Notes: generated by a model not told the origin, from the sequence alone. DNA of 64,000 nucleotides from Polyangia bacterium (GCA_030429545.1 JAUIFF010000002.1:1-64000), one strand, 5' to 3'; numbered from the stretch's first letter, positions 28,956-38,163 are shown. Numbers and translations are program-made.

Positions 28956-29548
28956 GACGTTCTCGCCTGCAGCGGAAGCTGGAACCATGACACTTGGCTT
29001 ATGAAACTCGTCGGGCCAAGGCTTCCAAGGGGGGAGGCCGTTCCGAGCAAATGTGATGTTTCAAGTCAATCTCTATTGGTTCGACTAATAGATTGACTAG
29101 ACAATGCGTATACTCTCTAAGTAACGGCCAAGTGCACGCATCGGGTGGAGACAGTATGGGTAGCGAACATACGAGCATGTGGAGGTGGCGGCGTTAGACT
29201 CTTTGGGATTCGTCAACTTCTGTGTTACCAACCGGCTGGCCGACAGCGAAGACCTATTTTCGAGCCGGCTGCGTACTTTTCGTGTGCGCGAGCTGGCCGG
29301 GAGCGTGGTTGCCCCATAGGTCGGTACCGTCAATTTCCAGGCCTCTAGGCCGGTCAGTAGAGAGCCTCAATGTCGAGAATGTGTGGTGTTAAATACCCGG
29401 AGGATGTGGTGTTAAGTACCCAGAAAATAGTTGTGTTTGGCGCTAGACATTGAAGATGGTTTCTTTTAGTGTGGTCGTATGGATGGCGGGGCTCGGCGTG
29501 TCGAGCCCCGGCGTCAAGTTGTAGCAGTTCCTGTTGAGGAGTAAAAAG
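28956..29548. other. Long intergenic region with a dyad
   Basis: About 590 bp, lower in GC than its surroundings. It contains a perfect 9-bp inverted repeat AGTCAATCT (29064-29072) / AGATTGACT (29090-29098) with a 17-bp spacer, and two 17-bp direct repeats nearer the next gene. No credible coding frame. Confidence 0.5.
29382..29421 (+). repeat. Two 17-bp direct repeats upstream of an unknown gene pair
   Basis: TGTGGTGTTAARTACCC occurs at 29382-29398 and 29405-29421, 23 bp apart start to start (about two helical turns), with one difference. It is placed about 130 bp before the gene at 29549. Such spacing suits a tandem regulator-binding site. Confidence 0.5.
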
Positions 29549-30295
29549 ATGCAATTCAAGAACAAGTTGTTGGTCGATGTTACGGTTGAAGTTCTAAAAG
29601 AGGATGGCACTGTTCGCAGAGATGCAACCATCCATGTTGAGGCGGGTAAAAAGAAGTCATTTGATCCGAAGAATGTCCCCAAGCCTGGCCAGAAGTTACG
29701 TGTGCTTTTCACAGAGGGGGGCTCGCTTGTGTTTCACAAAAAGATTAAGAAGGGCGACTCGACATATCGCGTGACAGCCAATAGCCTTAAGGCGCCCAAC
29801 GATCTGCCAGAGCCGACGTTTAATGACCCGGGCTCGATGTACCTTGTCGGTCAAGGGCTCGACAGTAACCATAATATTATTACGCGAGAGCGCTGGTGGG
29901 AGCTGTCGCCCGCATCCGTCGACTTGCTGCCCAACGAGTCGCGCAGCTGGACGATGACTTTTTATGAAGGTGTCGAAGAGTCGCAGTCGAGCTTGAAATC
30001 CATGTCATCGGAACTCAGTACCAGCTCAAGTGCCGGTTGGGGGCCAGTTTCCGCATCTCTTACGGCCTCGCTTTCGGCCTCTTCGTCGACCCAAGAGACG
30101 ATATCACTGAGCACTCAAACGACCGAAACCGAGACGCGGAACCTGCTCAACACGAACCAAACCCAAGTGATGTCCGCGCGTTCGTACCAGATGTATGAGC
30201 GCATTACGATCTGGGATCACTCAAAACACACCAAAGTCAAGTCGCAGTTGGTGAACCGTACCGATCTCCTCAAAACAATCTCGCAGTATCAATAG
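29549..30295 (+). CDS. Unknown protein with Ser/Thr-rich amphipathic stretch
   Basis: 248 aa from ATG 29549, preceded by a good ribosome site GAGGAG seven bases upstream (a TTG at 29534 is unlikely). The N-terminal 100 residues look like a beta domain rich in Lys. Residues about 145-200 are very rich in Ser/Thr with alternating small and polar residues (ELSTSSSAGWGPVSASLTAS). In shape this recalls the pre-stem loop of aerolysin-type pore formers, but there is no sequence motif to prove it. No signal peptide. Base use is more A/T-rich than neighbours, suggesting transfer. Co-transcribed with the next gene, 9 bp away. Confidence 0.6.
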   Translation: MQFKNKLLVDVTVEVLKEDGTVRRDATIHVEAGKKKSFDPKNVPKPGQKLRVLFTEGGSLVFHKKIKKGDSTYRVTANSLKAPNDLPEPTFNDPGSMYLVGQGLDSNHNIITRERWWELSPASVDLLPNESRSWTMTFYEGVEESQSSLKSMSSELSTSSSAGWGPVSASLTASLSASSSTQETISLSTQTTETETRNLLNTNQTQVMSARSYQMYERITIWDHSKHTKVKSQLVNRTDLLKTISQYQ

Positions 30296-30304
30296 GGGGC
30301 GAGC

Positions 30305-30868
30305 ATGGCTATGTCACCCCAGCTTGCGTGGCACGAGTTGCTTGGAAGTCCCGCCAGGTGTATGCGGGATTTTGTCATCACGACCACCGCTCCGATTCAA
30401 GCAGGGGGCGGTTTCTACAACTTCCAGGTGGATCCAGATTTTAACCAGGTTGTTCGCTGCCGGTTTAACGCAGTCGCTGATCAACGTCCGGATTATTACC
30501 AAGTCCACACACTCGGGGTGCCGACGACACAGGTGCCTGCGGCACAGGTAGCGAACGTCGCGCCCACAACGTTCCCCACTGGGGCGCAAGCCGTAATCAC
30601 GGCCACCCTGAGTGGCTGTTCGCTCGGTGTTCGCAGAGTCCACGAGAATTTCGAAATGGTACACATACAACCAGTGGCCGGTGAGAACGGTAATGTGGTG
30701 TTCGATGCCCTCAAACTGCTCTACCCCATGGTATATGGTCCGCGAGACTATAGACTGTGGGGTCAGACAGCGCGCGCGACTGTGATCTTTATCAACGGTA
30801 GATTTTACTACCAAATCTTGGCTGATAACCAGGTCAGAACAAGTGGGGCGCTAAACAGCCCTCCATAA
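30305..30868 (+). CDS. Unknown protein, partner of the preceding gene
   Basis: 187 aa. No recognised family. It is predicted to be mostly beta (VITATLSGCSLGVRRV, NVVFDALKLLYPMVYG), with a conserved-looking GCSLGVRR stretch and many aromatic residues. The GTG/ATG start region reads GAGC ATG GCT ATG, so the first or third codon may be used. It forms a two-gene unit with the Ser/Thr-rich protein. A toxin-associated or contractile-system-like role is possible but unproven. Confidence 0.55.
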   Translation: MAMSPQLAWHELLGSPARCMRDFVITTTAPIQAGGGFYNFQVDPDFNQVVRCRFNAVADQRPDYYQVHTLGVPTTQVPAAQVANVAPTTFPTGAQAVITATLSGCSLGVRRVHENFEMVHIQPVAGENGNVVFDALKLLYPMVYGPRDYRLWGQTARATVIFINGRFYYQILADNQVRTSGALNSPP

Positions 30869-30872
30869 GCAG

Positions 30873-31805
30873 TCATGCCTCCGGCGGCGAGGTCAACATC
30901 ACAAGATGCCCCAACCCGCCTGACAGTGGCAACGTGCGGGCAATGAGGGGACTTTGTTCCCACTGTTCGGGGTGCCGCAGCAGCACCCGTGTGGCATCTG
31001 CGTCGGCAGCTGCGAGCCGCTCCATGAGGGCCTGGTTTGCTGCTAGGAGTTCACCGTTGCGGTTGACTGCAGCGGTTGGCTGGGGGTTTTGTTCGAGTAA
31101 TGCAAGCAGGGCAGCTCGCTCGCATTCACCGTAGCCAGGCGCATTTGTGTGGGTTTGTGCCCGTTGGTCGAGCAGCTCGTTGACGGCACTGAGGACATCA
31201 CGCAGCTCGGATGACGTCTCAAACTCGCGGCAGCGGGCAAAACTGTCTCCGCCCCGAACCCGCCGCAGGACGGACCACAGGTCCGAGACTGGTTCGATGA
31301 CCCGTCGGCGCAGGCGTCGGGCGATCAGACGACTGACGATAAAAGCGGCGATTCCGGCAAATACCGCTGCCCAGGCGTTGGCATTGCCGAGGCGGCGGGC
31401 CTCTTCGTTGCGCCGGTGCATGGCTTCGAGGTTGATATCGATCAGGGCTAGCGCCTCGGTGACTTCGTCGCGGGCCGCCAGCGACTCTCCTCGGAGTGCG
31501 CTGGCACGTGCCGCCTCCATCGCTTCGATTCGCTGCAACTCGCCGTCTTCGGTGACGTTGGCGGCCAGCCGTTCGAACGCGGTATTAAATCGAGTTTTGG
31601 CGGCGTCGTCGAGCGGCCCGGCCTGGGCCTCGGCAACCACTTCGACGACTTCGGCCGCGGCCCGCATCGAGACCGCATTGTCGGCGATGACCCGCTCGAT
31701 CGCGGGGCCCATCCGGGTGGAGAGCATCACCGCGTTGGCGGCCAGGAGTAACGGCAGGGCGATCATCACCCCCATCGAGATCACAAGGTCACGGCGGACG
31801 TCCAT
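30873..31805 (-). CDS. Membrane-bound HAMP/PAS-like sensor protein
   Basis: 310 aa. First membrane helix LVISMGVMIALPLLLAANAVML, a periplasmic helical domain of about 110 residues rich in Ala/Glu, second helix AWAAVFAGIAAFIVSRLIA, a HAMP-like linker RRVIEPVSDLWSVLRRVRGGD, and a PAS-like end NPQPTAAVNRNGELLAANQAL. No kinase or output domain follows. The ATG lies one base after the trkA stop, so it is part of the trkH-trkA unit and may modulate potassium transport (inference). Confidence 0.7.
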   Translation of the reverse strand: MDVRRDLVISMGVMIALPLLLAANAVMLSTRMGPAIERVIADNAVSMRAAAEVVEVVAEAQAGPLDDAAKTRFNTAFERLAANVTEDGELQRIEAMEAARASALRGESLAARDEVTEALALIDINLEAMHRRNEEARRLGNANAWAAVFAGIAAFIVSRLIARRLRRRVIEPVSDLWSVLRRVRGGDSFARCREFETSSELRDVLSAVNELLDQRAQTHTNAPGYGECERAALLALLEQNPQPTAAVNRNGELLAANQALMERLAAADADATRVLLRHPEQWEQSPLIARTLPLSGGLGHLVMLTSPPEA

Positions 31806-31806
31806 C

Positions 31807-32472
31807 TCAGCTCCTCTCGCTCATCTTGGCGGCCTGGCCATCGCGGGCGACAATCACCAGCACATCGCCGTCGGCCAGTGGGGTATTGGGGTCGGGCATT
31901 TTGACCGCCCCATCGCGCCGGCGCAGGGCGACGACGGTGACGCCAAACCGGGCGGGGAGGGTCAACTCCCGTAGCGAACGACCGATAAAGGCTCGCGGGC
32001 ACTCGACTTCGCTGACGACGATGTCATCGCCGAGCCGCATTTCGTCGAGCAGTCCAGCATGGAGGATCTGGTTGGCAAAGCGCTGGCCAAACTCGCGTTC
32101 GGGGTTGACGACTTGGTGCGCGCCAACGAGGTTGAGGATGCGGGCCAGGAGCTCGTCGCTGGCCCGAGCGATCACCCTGCGCGCGCCGAGTTGGCGTAAA
32201 AGTGCCGTGCATAAAATCGTGGCGTCACGCGCATCATCGCCGATGGCACAGATACAAAAGTCGCGCTGCTTTGGCGCGAGTTTGGCGAGTGATTCGGTTT
32301 CGGTTGCATCGAGGCACGCAGCGTCGGACACATAGGGGGCGATCGCTTGAACCAGGTCTTCCCGCAAGTCGACTGCGAGGACCTCGACATCGCGTTCAGC
32401 GAGTGTCCTCGCCAGGGTGAAGCCGAATTGACCAAGGCCAATGACGATCGCTTGTTGCACAGGTTTAGGCAT
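31807..32472 (-). CDS. trkA: TrkA/KtrA-type potassium-uptake regulatory subunit
   Basis: 221 aa. RCK-N domain with dinucleotide fold IVIGLGQFGFTLA (GxGxxG) and acidic end VLAVDLRED, followed by a TrkA-C (RCK-C) domain ending LADGDVLVIVARDGQ. These proteins ring the TrkH/KtrB channel on the cytoplasmic face and gate it in response to NAD(H) or ATP/ADP. It is 29 bp downstream of trkH. Confidence 0.92.
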   Translation of the reverse strand: MPKPVQQAIVIGLGQFGFTLARTLAERDVEVLAVDLREDLVQAIAPYVSDAACLDATETESLAKLAPKQRDFCICAIGDDARDATILCTALLRQLGARRVIARASDELLARILNLVGAHQVVNPEREFGQRFANQILHAGLLDEMRLGDDIVVSEVECPRAFIGRSLRELTLPARFGVTVVALRRRDGAVKMPDPNTPLADGDVLVIVARDGQAAKMSERS

Positions 32473-32501
32473 AAAATCTCCAGGTCTCGATGCTGTGGGT
32501 A

Positions 32502-34493
32502 TTAGCCAATGTCAATGTCCTCAACCGGGCGCGCGAGCCCATCCTGGGACCACTCCTCGCGCAGGAGCATGAGGATACTAAGTGCCCCGACGCGGCCGAC
32601 AAACATGCAGACGATGATGACCGCTCGGCCGACGCCGTCGAGGGCCGCGGTCCCACCAATGCTGAGACCGACGGTCCCGAGTGCCGATACAACTTCGAAA
32701 ATCGCCACCGAGGCTGGTGTTGACTGGGTCAGGAGCAGGCAGATGGCAGCGAGAAAAATCGCCGCACCGGCGACCACCGAAATCACCAGCGACTTGTAAA
32801 TCGTGGGGGGTGAAAGCCGCCGGCCAAATGCCTGGGCACCCCACCGCCCGCGGATCGAATTCATCACAACCAGGCCAATCACAGCAACTGTCGTGACTTT
32901 GATGCCGCCAGCGGTTCCCCCCGGGGCGCCGCCTATCAACATCCACACGAGCATCATCATGAGACTGTGGGGTTGCACGCCATTGAGGTCGACCGAGTTG
33001 AACCCCGCTGTCCGCAGGGTGACGGACTGAAACCACGCATTGTGCAGGCGGTCGGATAGCGGCAGGCCAGCCAGCGCACCGTCCCACTCAAACGCAGCAA
33101 AAAACAACATCCCAGCGAATAGCAGGACGCCCGTCATTGTCACGACGAGCTTGGTATGCAGCGAAAACCGGCGAGGGCCGCTACTGTTGTGATCGGGCAA
33201 CACGAGCGCGGCGATGGGTGCCAATCCACCCACAATGATGAGCAGCGCGACAGTATGTAAAATCCAGGGCGAGTGTTGGTAGGGGATCAAGCTGGTGCTC
33301 TGTATCGCAAATCCGGCATTGCAAAACGCCGATATCGCGGTGAACAACCCACGCCACGCTGCCTGCAAGGGGGCGTCCCCAGCAGCCCAAAAACCGAATG
33401 ATAGCGCCAACGCCCCCAGGCCTTCGCTGATAACTGTCAATAGGATGATCTTGCGTGCGACCGCCACAACCCCACCGCGATCGCGGTGGCTGAGAATCCG
33501 GGCGACGGCGCCCTCGTGGCGAAGGCTCACCCGACGTCCCAACGCCCGCAGGATGACCGTTGAAAACGTCATGATGCCAAGCCCACCGATCTGGATCAGC
33601 ACAAGGATCATGAATTGGCCTGTCGTACTGAAGTCGGTCGCCGTATCCAGCACCGCTAAACCGGTGACACAGACGGCACTGACCGCAGTAAACAGTGCAT
33701 CTGCAACCCCAATCCCGACACCGTCAGCGGCCGCAAGCGGCAGCTCGAGCATCAAGGTGCCAAGCACAGACATCAGGGCGAAGGTGCCGACGAGCAGACG
33801 TTGCGGATGATCGGTGATAAGCGACCAAAACGGCGACCCGTGCTTGCCGGGGTGGGCGTGGATCGTCAGTAGCGTAATCAGCGGTACCAGAGCGCCGGCG
33901 ACCGATGAACCGCCGGCGAGCAGGGCGATAAAGCTGACCAGCCCGACCACCGAGCCCACCACGAGCACGGGCAATCGCTGCCGACGCTTGGCCAGGGCCC
34001 ATCGGCCCGACAAAACCAACGAAACAAGGGTCACATACAGGAGCCCCGGCAGCGAAAATGGACCCCCATCGAGGGCCGCAAGTACCCAAACCCCAAGCCC
34101 CCCATAGGCAGCGCCCCTCGCGACGAGCGCGTGTTCGTCGCGGCCATGTCCGTACAGGCCAGCATCAGCAATCACCGCGGCCTCGAGCACAGCGAGGCAC
34201 ATCACGCCGTAGGCCAGGGCGGTTAGTGGGGCCGTACCAAGGCGCTCAAAGCCGATCAGAACCCCCGAGGCGAACGCTGAAGCGACGGCAACCACCAGTA
34301 GTGTTTTTGGTACCCGAGCGACAAATGCCGCCATCAGGATGAGCACCGAGATGCTCGCCCCGAGCAGCACCGATAAAATGTCGTCGAGGCCCGGTGACGC
34401 AAGTACAATCGGGGCCCCAGCGCAGGTGCACAAAAGCCCGCGAATGAAGAACCTACCCTCCTGGGCTGGACTCGTTGCGCTCGGCTTCGGCAT
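32502..34493 (-). CDS. trkH: TrkH/KtrB-type potassium channel subunit with N-terminal extension
   Basis: 663 aa from ATG 34493 (an upstream GTG at 34529 is possible). Four filter-type loops are visible: SAVCVTGLAVLDTATDF, FCNAGFAIQST, LRTAGFNSVDLN and SALGTVGLSIGG, as expected for the SKT superfamily. About 200 extra residues with several membrane helices precede the usual TrkH/KtrB core of about 450 aa. First gene of the trkH-trkA-HAMP unit. Confidence 0.9.
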   Translation of the reverse strand: MPKPSATSPAQEGRFFIRGLLCTCAGAPIVLASPGLDDILSVLLGASISVLILMAAFVARVPKTLLVVAVASAFASGVLIGFERLGTAPLTALAYGVMCLAVLEAAVIADAGLYGHGRDEHALVARGAAYGGLGVWVLAALDGGPFSLPGLLYVTLVSLVLSGRWALAKRRQRLPVLVVGSVVGLVSFIALLAGGSSVAGALVPLITLLTIHAHPGKHGSPFWSLITDHPQRLLVGTFALMSVLGTLMLELPLAAADGVGIGVADALFTAVSAVCVTGLAVLDTATDFSTTGQFMILVLIQIGGLGIMTFSTVILRALGRRVSLRHEGAVARILSHRDRGGVVAVARKIILLTVISEGLGALALSFGFWAAGDAPLQAAWRGLFTAISAFCNAGFAIQSTSLIPYQHSPWILHTVALLIIVGGLAPIAALVLPDHNSSGPRRFSLHTKLVVTMTGVLLFAGMLFFAAFEWDGALAGLPLSDRLHNAWFQSVTLRTAGFNSVDLNGVQPHSLMMMLVWMLIGGAPGGTAGGIKVTTVAVIGLVVMNSIRGRWGAQAFGRRLSPPTIYKSLVISVVAGAAIFLAAICLLLTQSTPASVAIFEVVSALGTVGLSIGGTAALDGVGRAVIIVCMFVGRVGALSILMLLREEWSQDGLARPVEDIDIG

Positions 34494-34606
34494 GGGCGCG
34501 GGCCAGCATAGACGAAGTTCTGGAATCACGCACGAGGCCCTCGTCTTGGCTCGGGAGGCGAGCAGATCACCGAGACCACTTTATGTAGTATGAGCGAGGA
34601 GCTCAA

Positions 34607-34635
34607 ATGGCCATCAGCAGCAGGGTGATGGCCAT
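34607..34635. terminator. Perfect inverted repeat, possible terminator
   Basis: ATGGCCATCA (34607-34616) pairs with TGATGGCCAT (34626-34635) across a 9-base loop. It lies after the stop of the small minus-strand gene at 34667. There is no T-run, so termination is uncertain. Confidence 0.4.
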
Positions 34636-34666
34636 ATGTGGACAATATGCCGCACGCGAGTCTGGG

Positions 34667-34969
34667 CTACGCCTTTTTCTTGTAGGACTCCGTCCAACAG
34701 TGGCTTGACTTGGCCTTTAGGACAGCCATCGCGTTATCGATGACTTTCACGTCCAAGGCTTTCAAGTCGGGGTCTTCGTGGGCCCTTTTCTCAATGTCTT
34801 CTTTGGTCCGTTTTCGCGAGGTTGCATCGTTCGTCACCGTCCTGTCGACTGGTAGGAATGTTCGAGTGTGATGGTCACGTTTGCGAATCAACACGTGGAC
34901 AGATCTCCGCGCATTGTCGACTGTTTGCGCGCCGGTGAAAGACCGAGGAAAATGTCCACACTTCGGCAT
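34667..34969 (-). CDS. Hypothetical 100-aa protein, possibly a fragment
   Basis: From an ATG at 34969 the frame gives a charged protein with KRTKEDIEKRAHEDPDLKALDVKVIDNAMAVLKAK and a Lys tail. The N-terminus PKCGHFPRSF shows a single CxxH-like element. The frame is open further upstream but there it overlaps the ATP-grasp gene. No family recognised. It may be a remnant. Confidence 0.35.
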   Translation of the reverse strand: MPKCGHFPRSFTGAQTVDNARRSVHVLIRKRDHHTRTFLPVDRTVTNDATSRKRTKEDIEKRAHEDPDLKALDVKVIDNAMAVLKAKSSHCWTESYKKKA

Positions 34970-34997
34970 CCGCTTGGGATAGCCGCAGTCACAAAAG

Positions 34998-36185
34998 CTA
35001 CTCGCCGGCCTCCGCAAATTCAAACGACAACGCGCCAAATGCCGTCCGCAGTGCCCCTTCGACTGCTTTCGGGTCGGCACCTTCGGCCTCGATAAAACCC
35101 ACATCCTGGCCTGTGCCCTGGCGGGTTTTGATTTCATCGCCGGCCTCGACCCGACATCGAACTTGGCGGATCCCCGGGGTCTGCTCTGCTGTTTGTAGCC
35201 CATGGATGGCCTTGAGCCGCCCGGGCCCCGGGTGGAGCAGCCAGACGGCCGAGGTCCGCTTGGGTTTGGTGGGCAACGTGGTCGCGCGCCCGAGCTCCAA
35301 CTCGATCGCTGCCTGCCATGGCGAAAATCCCCAGCTGCGTTGGAGCAGTTGCATGATGCGGCCCCCCGGTGGGCGGATGGCCAGCTCGCCAAACAGGGGG
35401 CCGGAGGGTGTTAGGTAGACCTCTAGGTGGGTCATGCCACGTTCGACCCCGAGGGCTGCGACCGCTTGGGCGTTGAGCGTTTCGATGGCAGCTTGCAGCT
35501 CGCAGCTCAACGGCGCTGGCACGAGGTTGGCAAAGGTGGGCACGAGATAGGCCGTGGGGTTGGTGAACACAACTTTCCCGCCCTCGACGAACGATTCGAC
35601 ACTCATTTCGCGGCCGTGGACGAACTGCTCTGCCAGCATCGACTCGGGTGTTGAGATCGTTGTGAGTACATCGACCACCTGGGCGCGGGTGCGGGCGATA
35701 ACCTGGCCGCGACTGCCGGATGCTTGGGATTGTTTGACGACCAGTGGCAAGCCGAGGGCATCGATCAGGTCGTCGGCCTGGCGCGCTGGCGCGATCCTGG
35801 GGTCGACCGTGCGCCACTTGGTGGTTTTGATCGCGGCCGCCTGCATCGCCCGTTTCATGGTGATCTTGTCGGCGCAACGTTGTGCGGTGTCGACGGTGTT
35901 TCCCGGGAGGCCGAAGGCCGCGCGGATGTTGGCGGCGGGGATCACCGAACCCTCGCCGGTGGCGAGTACGGCTGCGGGTGCTTGGCCGGCGAGCAACTCA
36001 GGGACCGCCTGTGCCGCTTGGGCGAGTGGCAACATCCGCCGGTGGGCCGCGGGCAGGTCCACAGCGATGTCGTCGGGCAGCGGTTTGTCGTGCACGAGGC
36101 GGGGGCTTAGGCCGAGTTTACGGGCCGCACGCAGGGAGCCGCGGCGAAATCCGACCAGCAACAGTGGCTTGTTTGTCGCAGACAT
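34998..36185 (-). CDS. ATP-grasp family ligase
   Basis: 395 aa from ATG 36185. N-terminal nucleotide-like fold PLLLVGFRRGSLRAARKLGL, then the ATP-grasp core: ITMKRAMQAAAIKTTKW, LPLVVKQSQASGSRGQVIART (Lys and Gly-rich loop), LAEQFVHGREMSVESFV, and the metal-binding end LEVYLTPSGPLFGELAIRPPGGR. It resembles carbamoyl-phosphate-synthase-like and D-Ala-D-Ala-like ligases that join a carboxylate to an amine. Substrate unknown. Monocistronic as far as can be seen. Confidence 0.85.
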   Translation of the reverse strand: MSATNKPLLLVGFRRGSLRAARKLGLSPRLVHDKPLPDDIAVDLPAAHRRMLPLAQAAQAVPELLAGQAPAAVLATGEGSVIPAANIRAAFGLPGNTVDTAQRCADKITMKRAMQAAAIKTTKWRTVDPRIAPARQADDLIDALGLPLVVKQSQASGSRGQVIARTRAQVVDVLTTISTPESMLAEQFVHGREMSVESFVEGGKVVFTNPTAYLVPTFANLVPAPLSCELQAAIETLNAQAVAALGVERGMTHLEVYLTPSGPLFGELAIRPPGGRIMQLLQRSWGFSPWQAAIELELGRATTLPTKPKRTSAVWLLHPGPGRLKAIHGLQTAEQTPGIRQVRCRVEAGDEIKTRQGTGQDVGFIEAEGADPKAVEGALRTAFGALSFEFAEAGE

Positions 36186-36337
36186 ATCGGGACTTTTGCC
36201 CCGGGATTGTCGGCGCTTTCGCGACACCGGTCAATCCGGGCGCGCGTGCGTCTAGGTGCCGTTACTCAACAGCCCGTGCGCTGCCCCGGGCTCGCGAGCG
36301 TGGCTGGTCACAACACTATTTGTCTATACAAGATTGT

Positions 36338-37174
36338 TTAGGCCGTTGCCCGTTCACGGTAGGTCAGGTCGGGGGCGTGTTCTGTTTGCCAATTGGTAAT
36401 CAGTGCATGATCATCGACATCCTCCGGGTGAAAGCGCGGGCGGAAATACGAGAGCCACAGCGGTAGTAGCCGGAGAATGATCTTTTGCTCGACCACTAAA
36501 AACCTGGCGAGGTCGAGCCACTCGCGTACGTTGAGGTGGATGCCGTCGGTGCGCATGAGCTTCCATTGCTGTTGCAGCACCCGTGCCCAAAACAGCCCTG
36601 AAGCCAGTAGCATGATCGCGGTCCGGACCACATAGCCGCCGCCGGTTTGCCGGTAGACATCAAACGCCACGGACTTGTGCTCGCACTCTTCGGCCGCGTG
36701 CCAGCGCCACAGCGCAGCCATGGTTGGGTCGGCATCTGCGAGCACCGATTCGTCGGCGAGTACGAAGTGGCCCAGCAGTCCGGTCCAGTGTTCGAGCCCG
36801 CAGGTGGCGGCCAAACACACGCGGTCGCGCAGGGGGCCGGCGAGGGTTGGTAGCCGCAGCAGCGCCGCGATCCCGCGCTCGAGGTTGTCGACATCGTAGC
36901 CGTGGCCGCGCAGCATTTCGTTGTAGGCCTCGTGCTCGCGGGTATGCGAGGCCTCCTGACGGGTGAACGCGCGAACCTCCGCACGCAGCTTGTCATTGTC
37001 GAGCTGCTTGCGGTAGCGGGCGACACTGCGGATGAAAAACCGTTCGCCAAGGGGAAAAAGCGTCGAGAGGTTGTTGAAAAAGATGGTCACTGCCCGGCGG
37101 CCGCCATGCCAATAGCGCGGTACCGCGGCAAACGGAAAAGTCGCATCGCGGACGGGAAATGCAGATGTGGTCAC
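36338..37174 (-). CDS. Predicted metal-dependent hydrolase family protein (PF10118-like)
   Basis: 278 aa. GTG start at 37174 with ribosome site GGAGGG. Signature stretches: PVRDATFPFAAVPRYWHGG, RQEASHTREHEAYNE, ATCGLEHWTGLLG and WHAAEECEHKSVAFDVY. The E-x-x-H / E-H / E-E-x-E-H set is what is expected for a di-metal four-helix protein of the PF10118 family. Expression is probably controlled by the divergent MerR regulator through the dyad at 37209-37226. Confidence 0.8.
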   Translation of the reverse strand: MTTSAFPVRDATFPFAAVPRYWHGGRRAVTIFFNNLSTLFPLGERFFIRSVARYRKQLDNDKLRAEVRAFTRQEASHTREHEAYNEMLRGHGYDVDNLERGIAALLRLPTLAGPLRDRVCLAATCGLEHWTGLLGHFVLADESVLADADPTMAALWRWHAAEECEHKSVAFDVYRQTGGGYVVRTAIMLLASGLFWARVLQQQWKLMRTDGIHLNVREWLDLARFLVVEQKIILRLLPLWLSYFRPRFHPEDVDDHALITNWQTEHAPDLTYRERATA

Positions 37175-37198
37175 GTTAGAGCCCTCCAGACGTTGGCA

Positions 37199-37227
37199 AG
37201 AATAAATGTGACATTGTTCGATGTCAA
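37199..37227 (-). promoter_or_regulatory. Sigma-70-type promoter with dyad operator in the spacer
   Basis: On the minus strand TTGACA (37227-37222) and TATTCT (37204-37199) are separated by 17 bp. The perfect dyad TGACAT-N6-ATGTCA (37209-37226) overlaps the -35 box and spacer, the usual place for MerR-family binding. It drives the gene starting at 37174, with an expected leader of about 18 bases. Confidence 0.65.
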
Positions 37228-37398
37228 CGTTAAAGAGCTCGGAAGACAGCTGTGCGCGATTTTGTATGCAGCTCGAGAGCGCTTGGCCGGGCCGCCGGGG
37301 CTTTGCACCCCTAAGGCAGCTCGGATATGGTGCCACGGCCAGTCGCCGGCAAATCATGTCTATACAATCTTTCACCGGATGTCGCGTAGGGCGGGACC

Positions 37399-38151
37399 AT
37401 GGCTGAGTACACGATCGATGAGCTCGCCCGGGTTGCTGGCACCAGTGTTCGCAACGTGCGTTCGTACCAGAGCAAGCGCCTGCTGCCGCCACCGCGCAAG
37501 GTCGGCCGGCGCAACGTCTACAGCGATGTCCACCGCGCCCGCCTACAGTTGATCACGCGTTTGCTCGCCCGTGGATTTACTCTGGCCAACATCGCCGAGG
37601 TGCTTGCGACGTTCGAGAGCGGCGGCGGGATGCCGGAGCTACTCGGTCTCGAAGAGGCACTCACCTCTCCGTTTTCGACCGAGATTCCGGATGTGGTGAC
37701 CTACCTCGATTTGGCGCGCATGTTTGGTACCTTCAAGCCCGGGTCGCTGCAGCGGGCGCTGAGCCTGGGGTTGTTGCGCAAACACGGGACCAAGTTTGTG
37801 GTGCCGAGCCCGAGGCTTTTGCAGGTGGCGGTTGAGCTGACCCAAGCGGGCATTGCCCTCGATGTCTTGCTCGACCAAGTTGCTGCTTTGCGCCGGGACA
37901 TCGAGCGCGTGGCCCAGCGGTTTGTCCGGCTGATCGCCACCGAGGTGTTCGACCCCTACGGCGATGCGATCCCGCCCAAAAAAGAACAGCGGCGGTTGGC
38001 AGATTTTGTCACCCGGGTACGGCCAATGGCCAAGGTCGCCGTTGAAGTTGAGATGGCCCGGGCACTCGACGACCTCGTCCAGCAGGAACTCGGGGCCAGG
38101 CTCGCCCGTATCGTCGGCTCGCATAGGCCCGAGAGCGCCAACGATCGTTGA
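37399..38151 (+). CDS. MerR-family transcriptional regulator
   Basis: 250 aa. N-terminal MerR winged helix YTIDELARVAGTSVRNVRSYQSKRLLPPPRKVGRRNVYSDVHRARL, then a helical effector part of about 170 residues. It is longer than metal-responsive MerR proteins (about 130-150 aa) and has no Cys pair, so a small-molecule signal is more likely. Divergent from the PF10118-like gene, with a dyad between them. Confidence 0.9.
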   Translation: MAEYTIDELARVAGTSVRNVRSYQSKRLLPPPRKVGRRNVYSDVHRARLQLITRLLARGFTLANIAEVLATFESGGGMPELLGLEEALTSPFSTEIPDVVTYLDLARMFGTFKPGSLQRALSLGLLRKHGTKFVVPSPRLLQVAVELTQAGIALDVLLDQVAALRRDIERVAQRFVRLIATEVFDPYGDAIPPKKEQRRLADFVTRVRPMAKVAVEVEMARALDDLVQQELGARLARIVGSHRPESANDR

Positions 38152-38163
38152 GGCAACGGTCTG

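Noticed and set aside
29093..29114. Promoter TTGACT/TATACT near the 29064 dyad
   Set aside because: Spacing between the boxes is only 10 bp.
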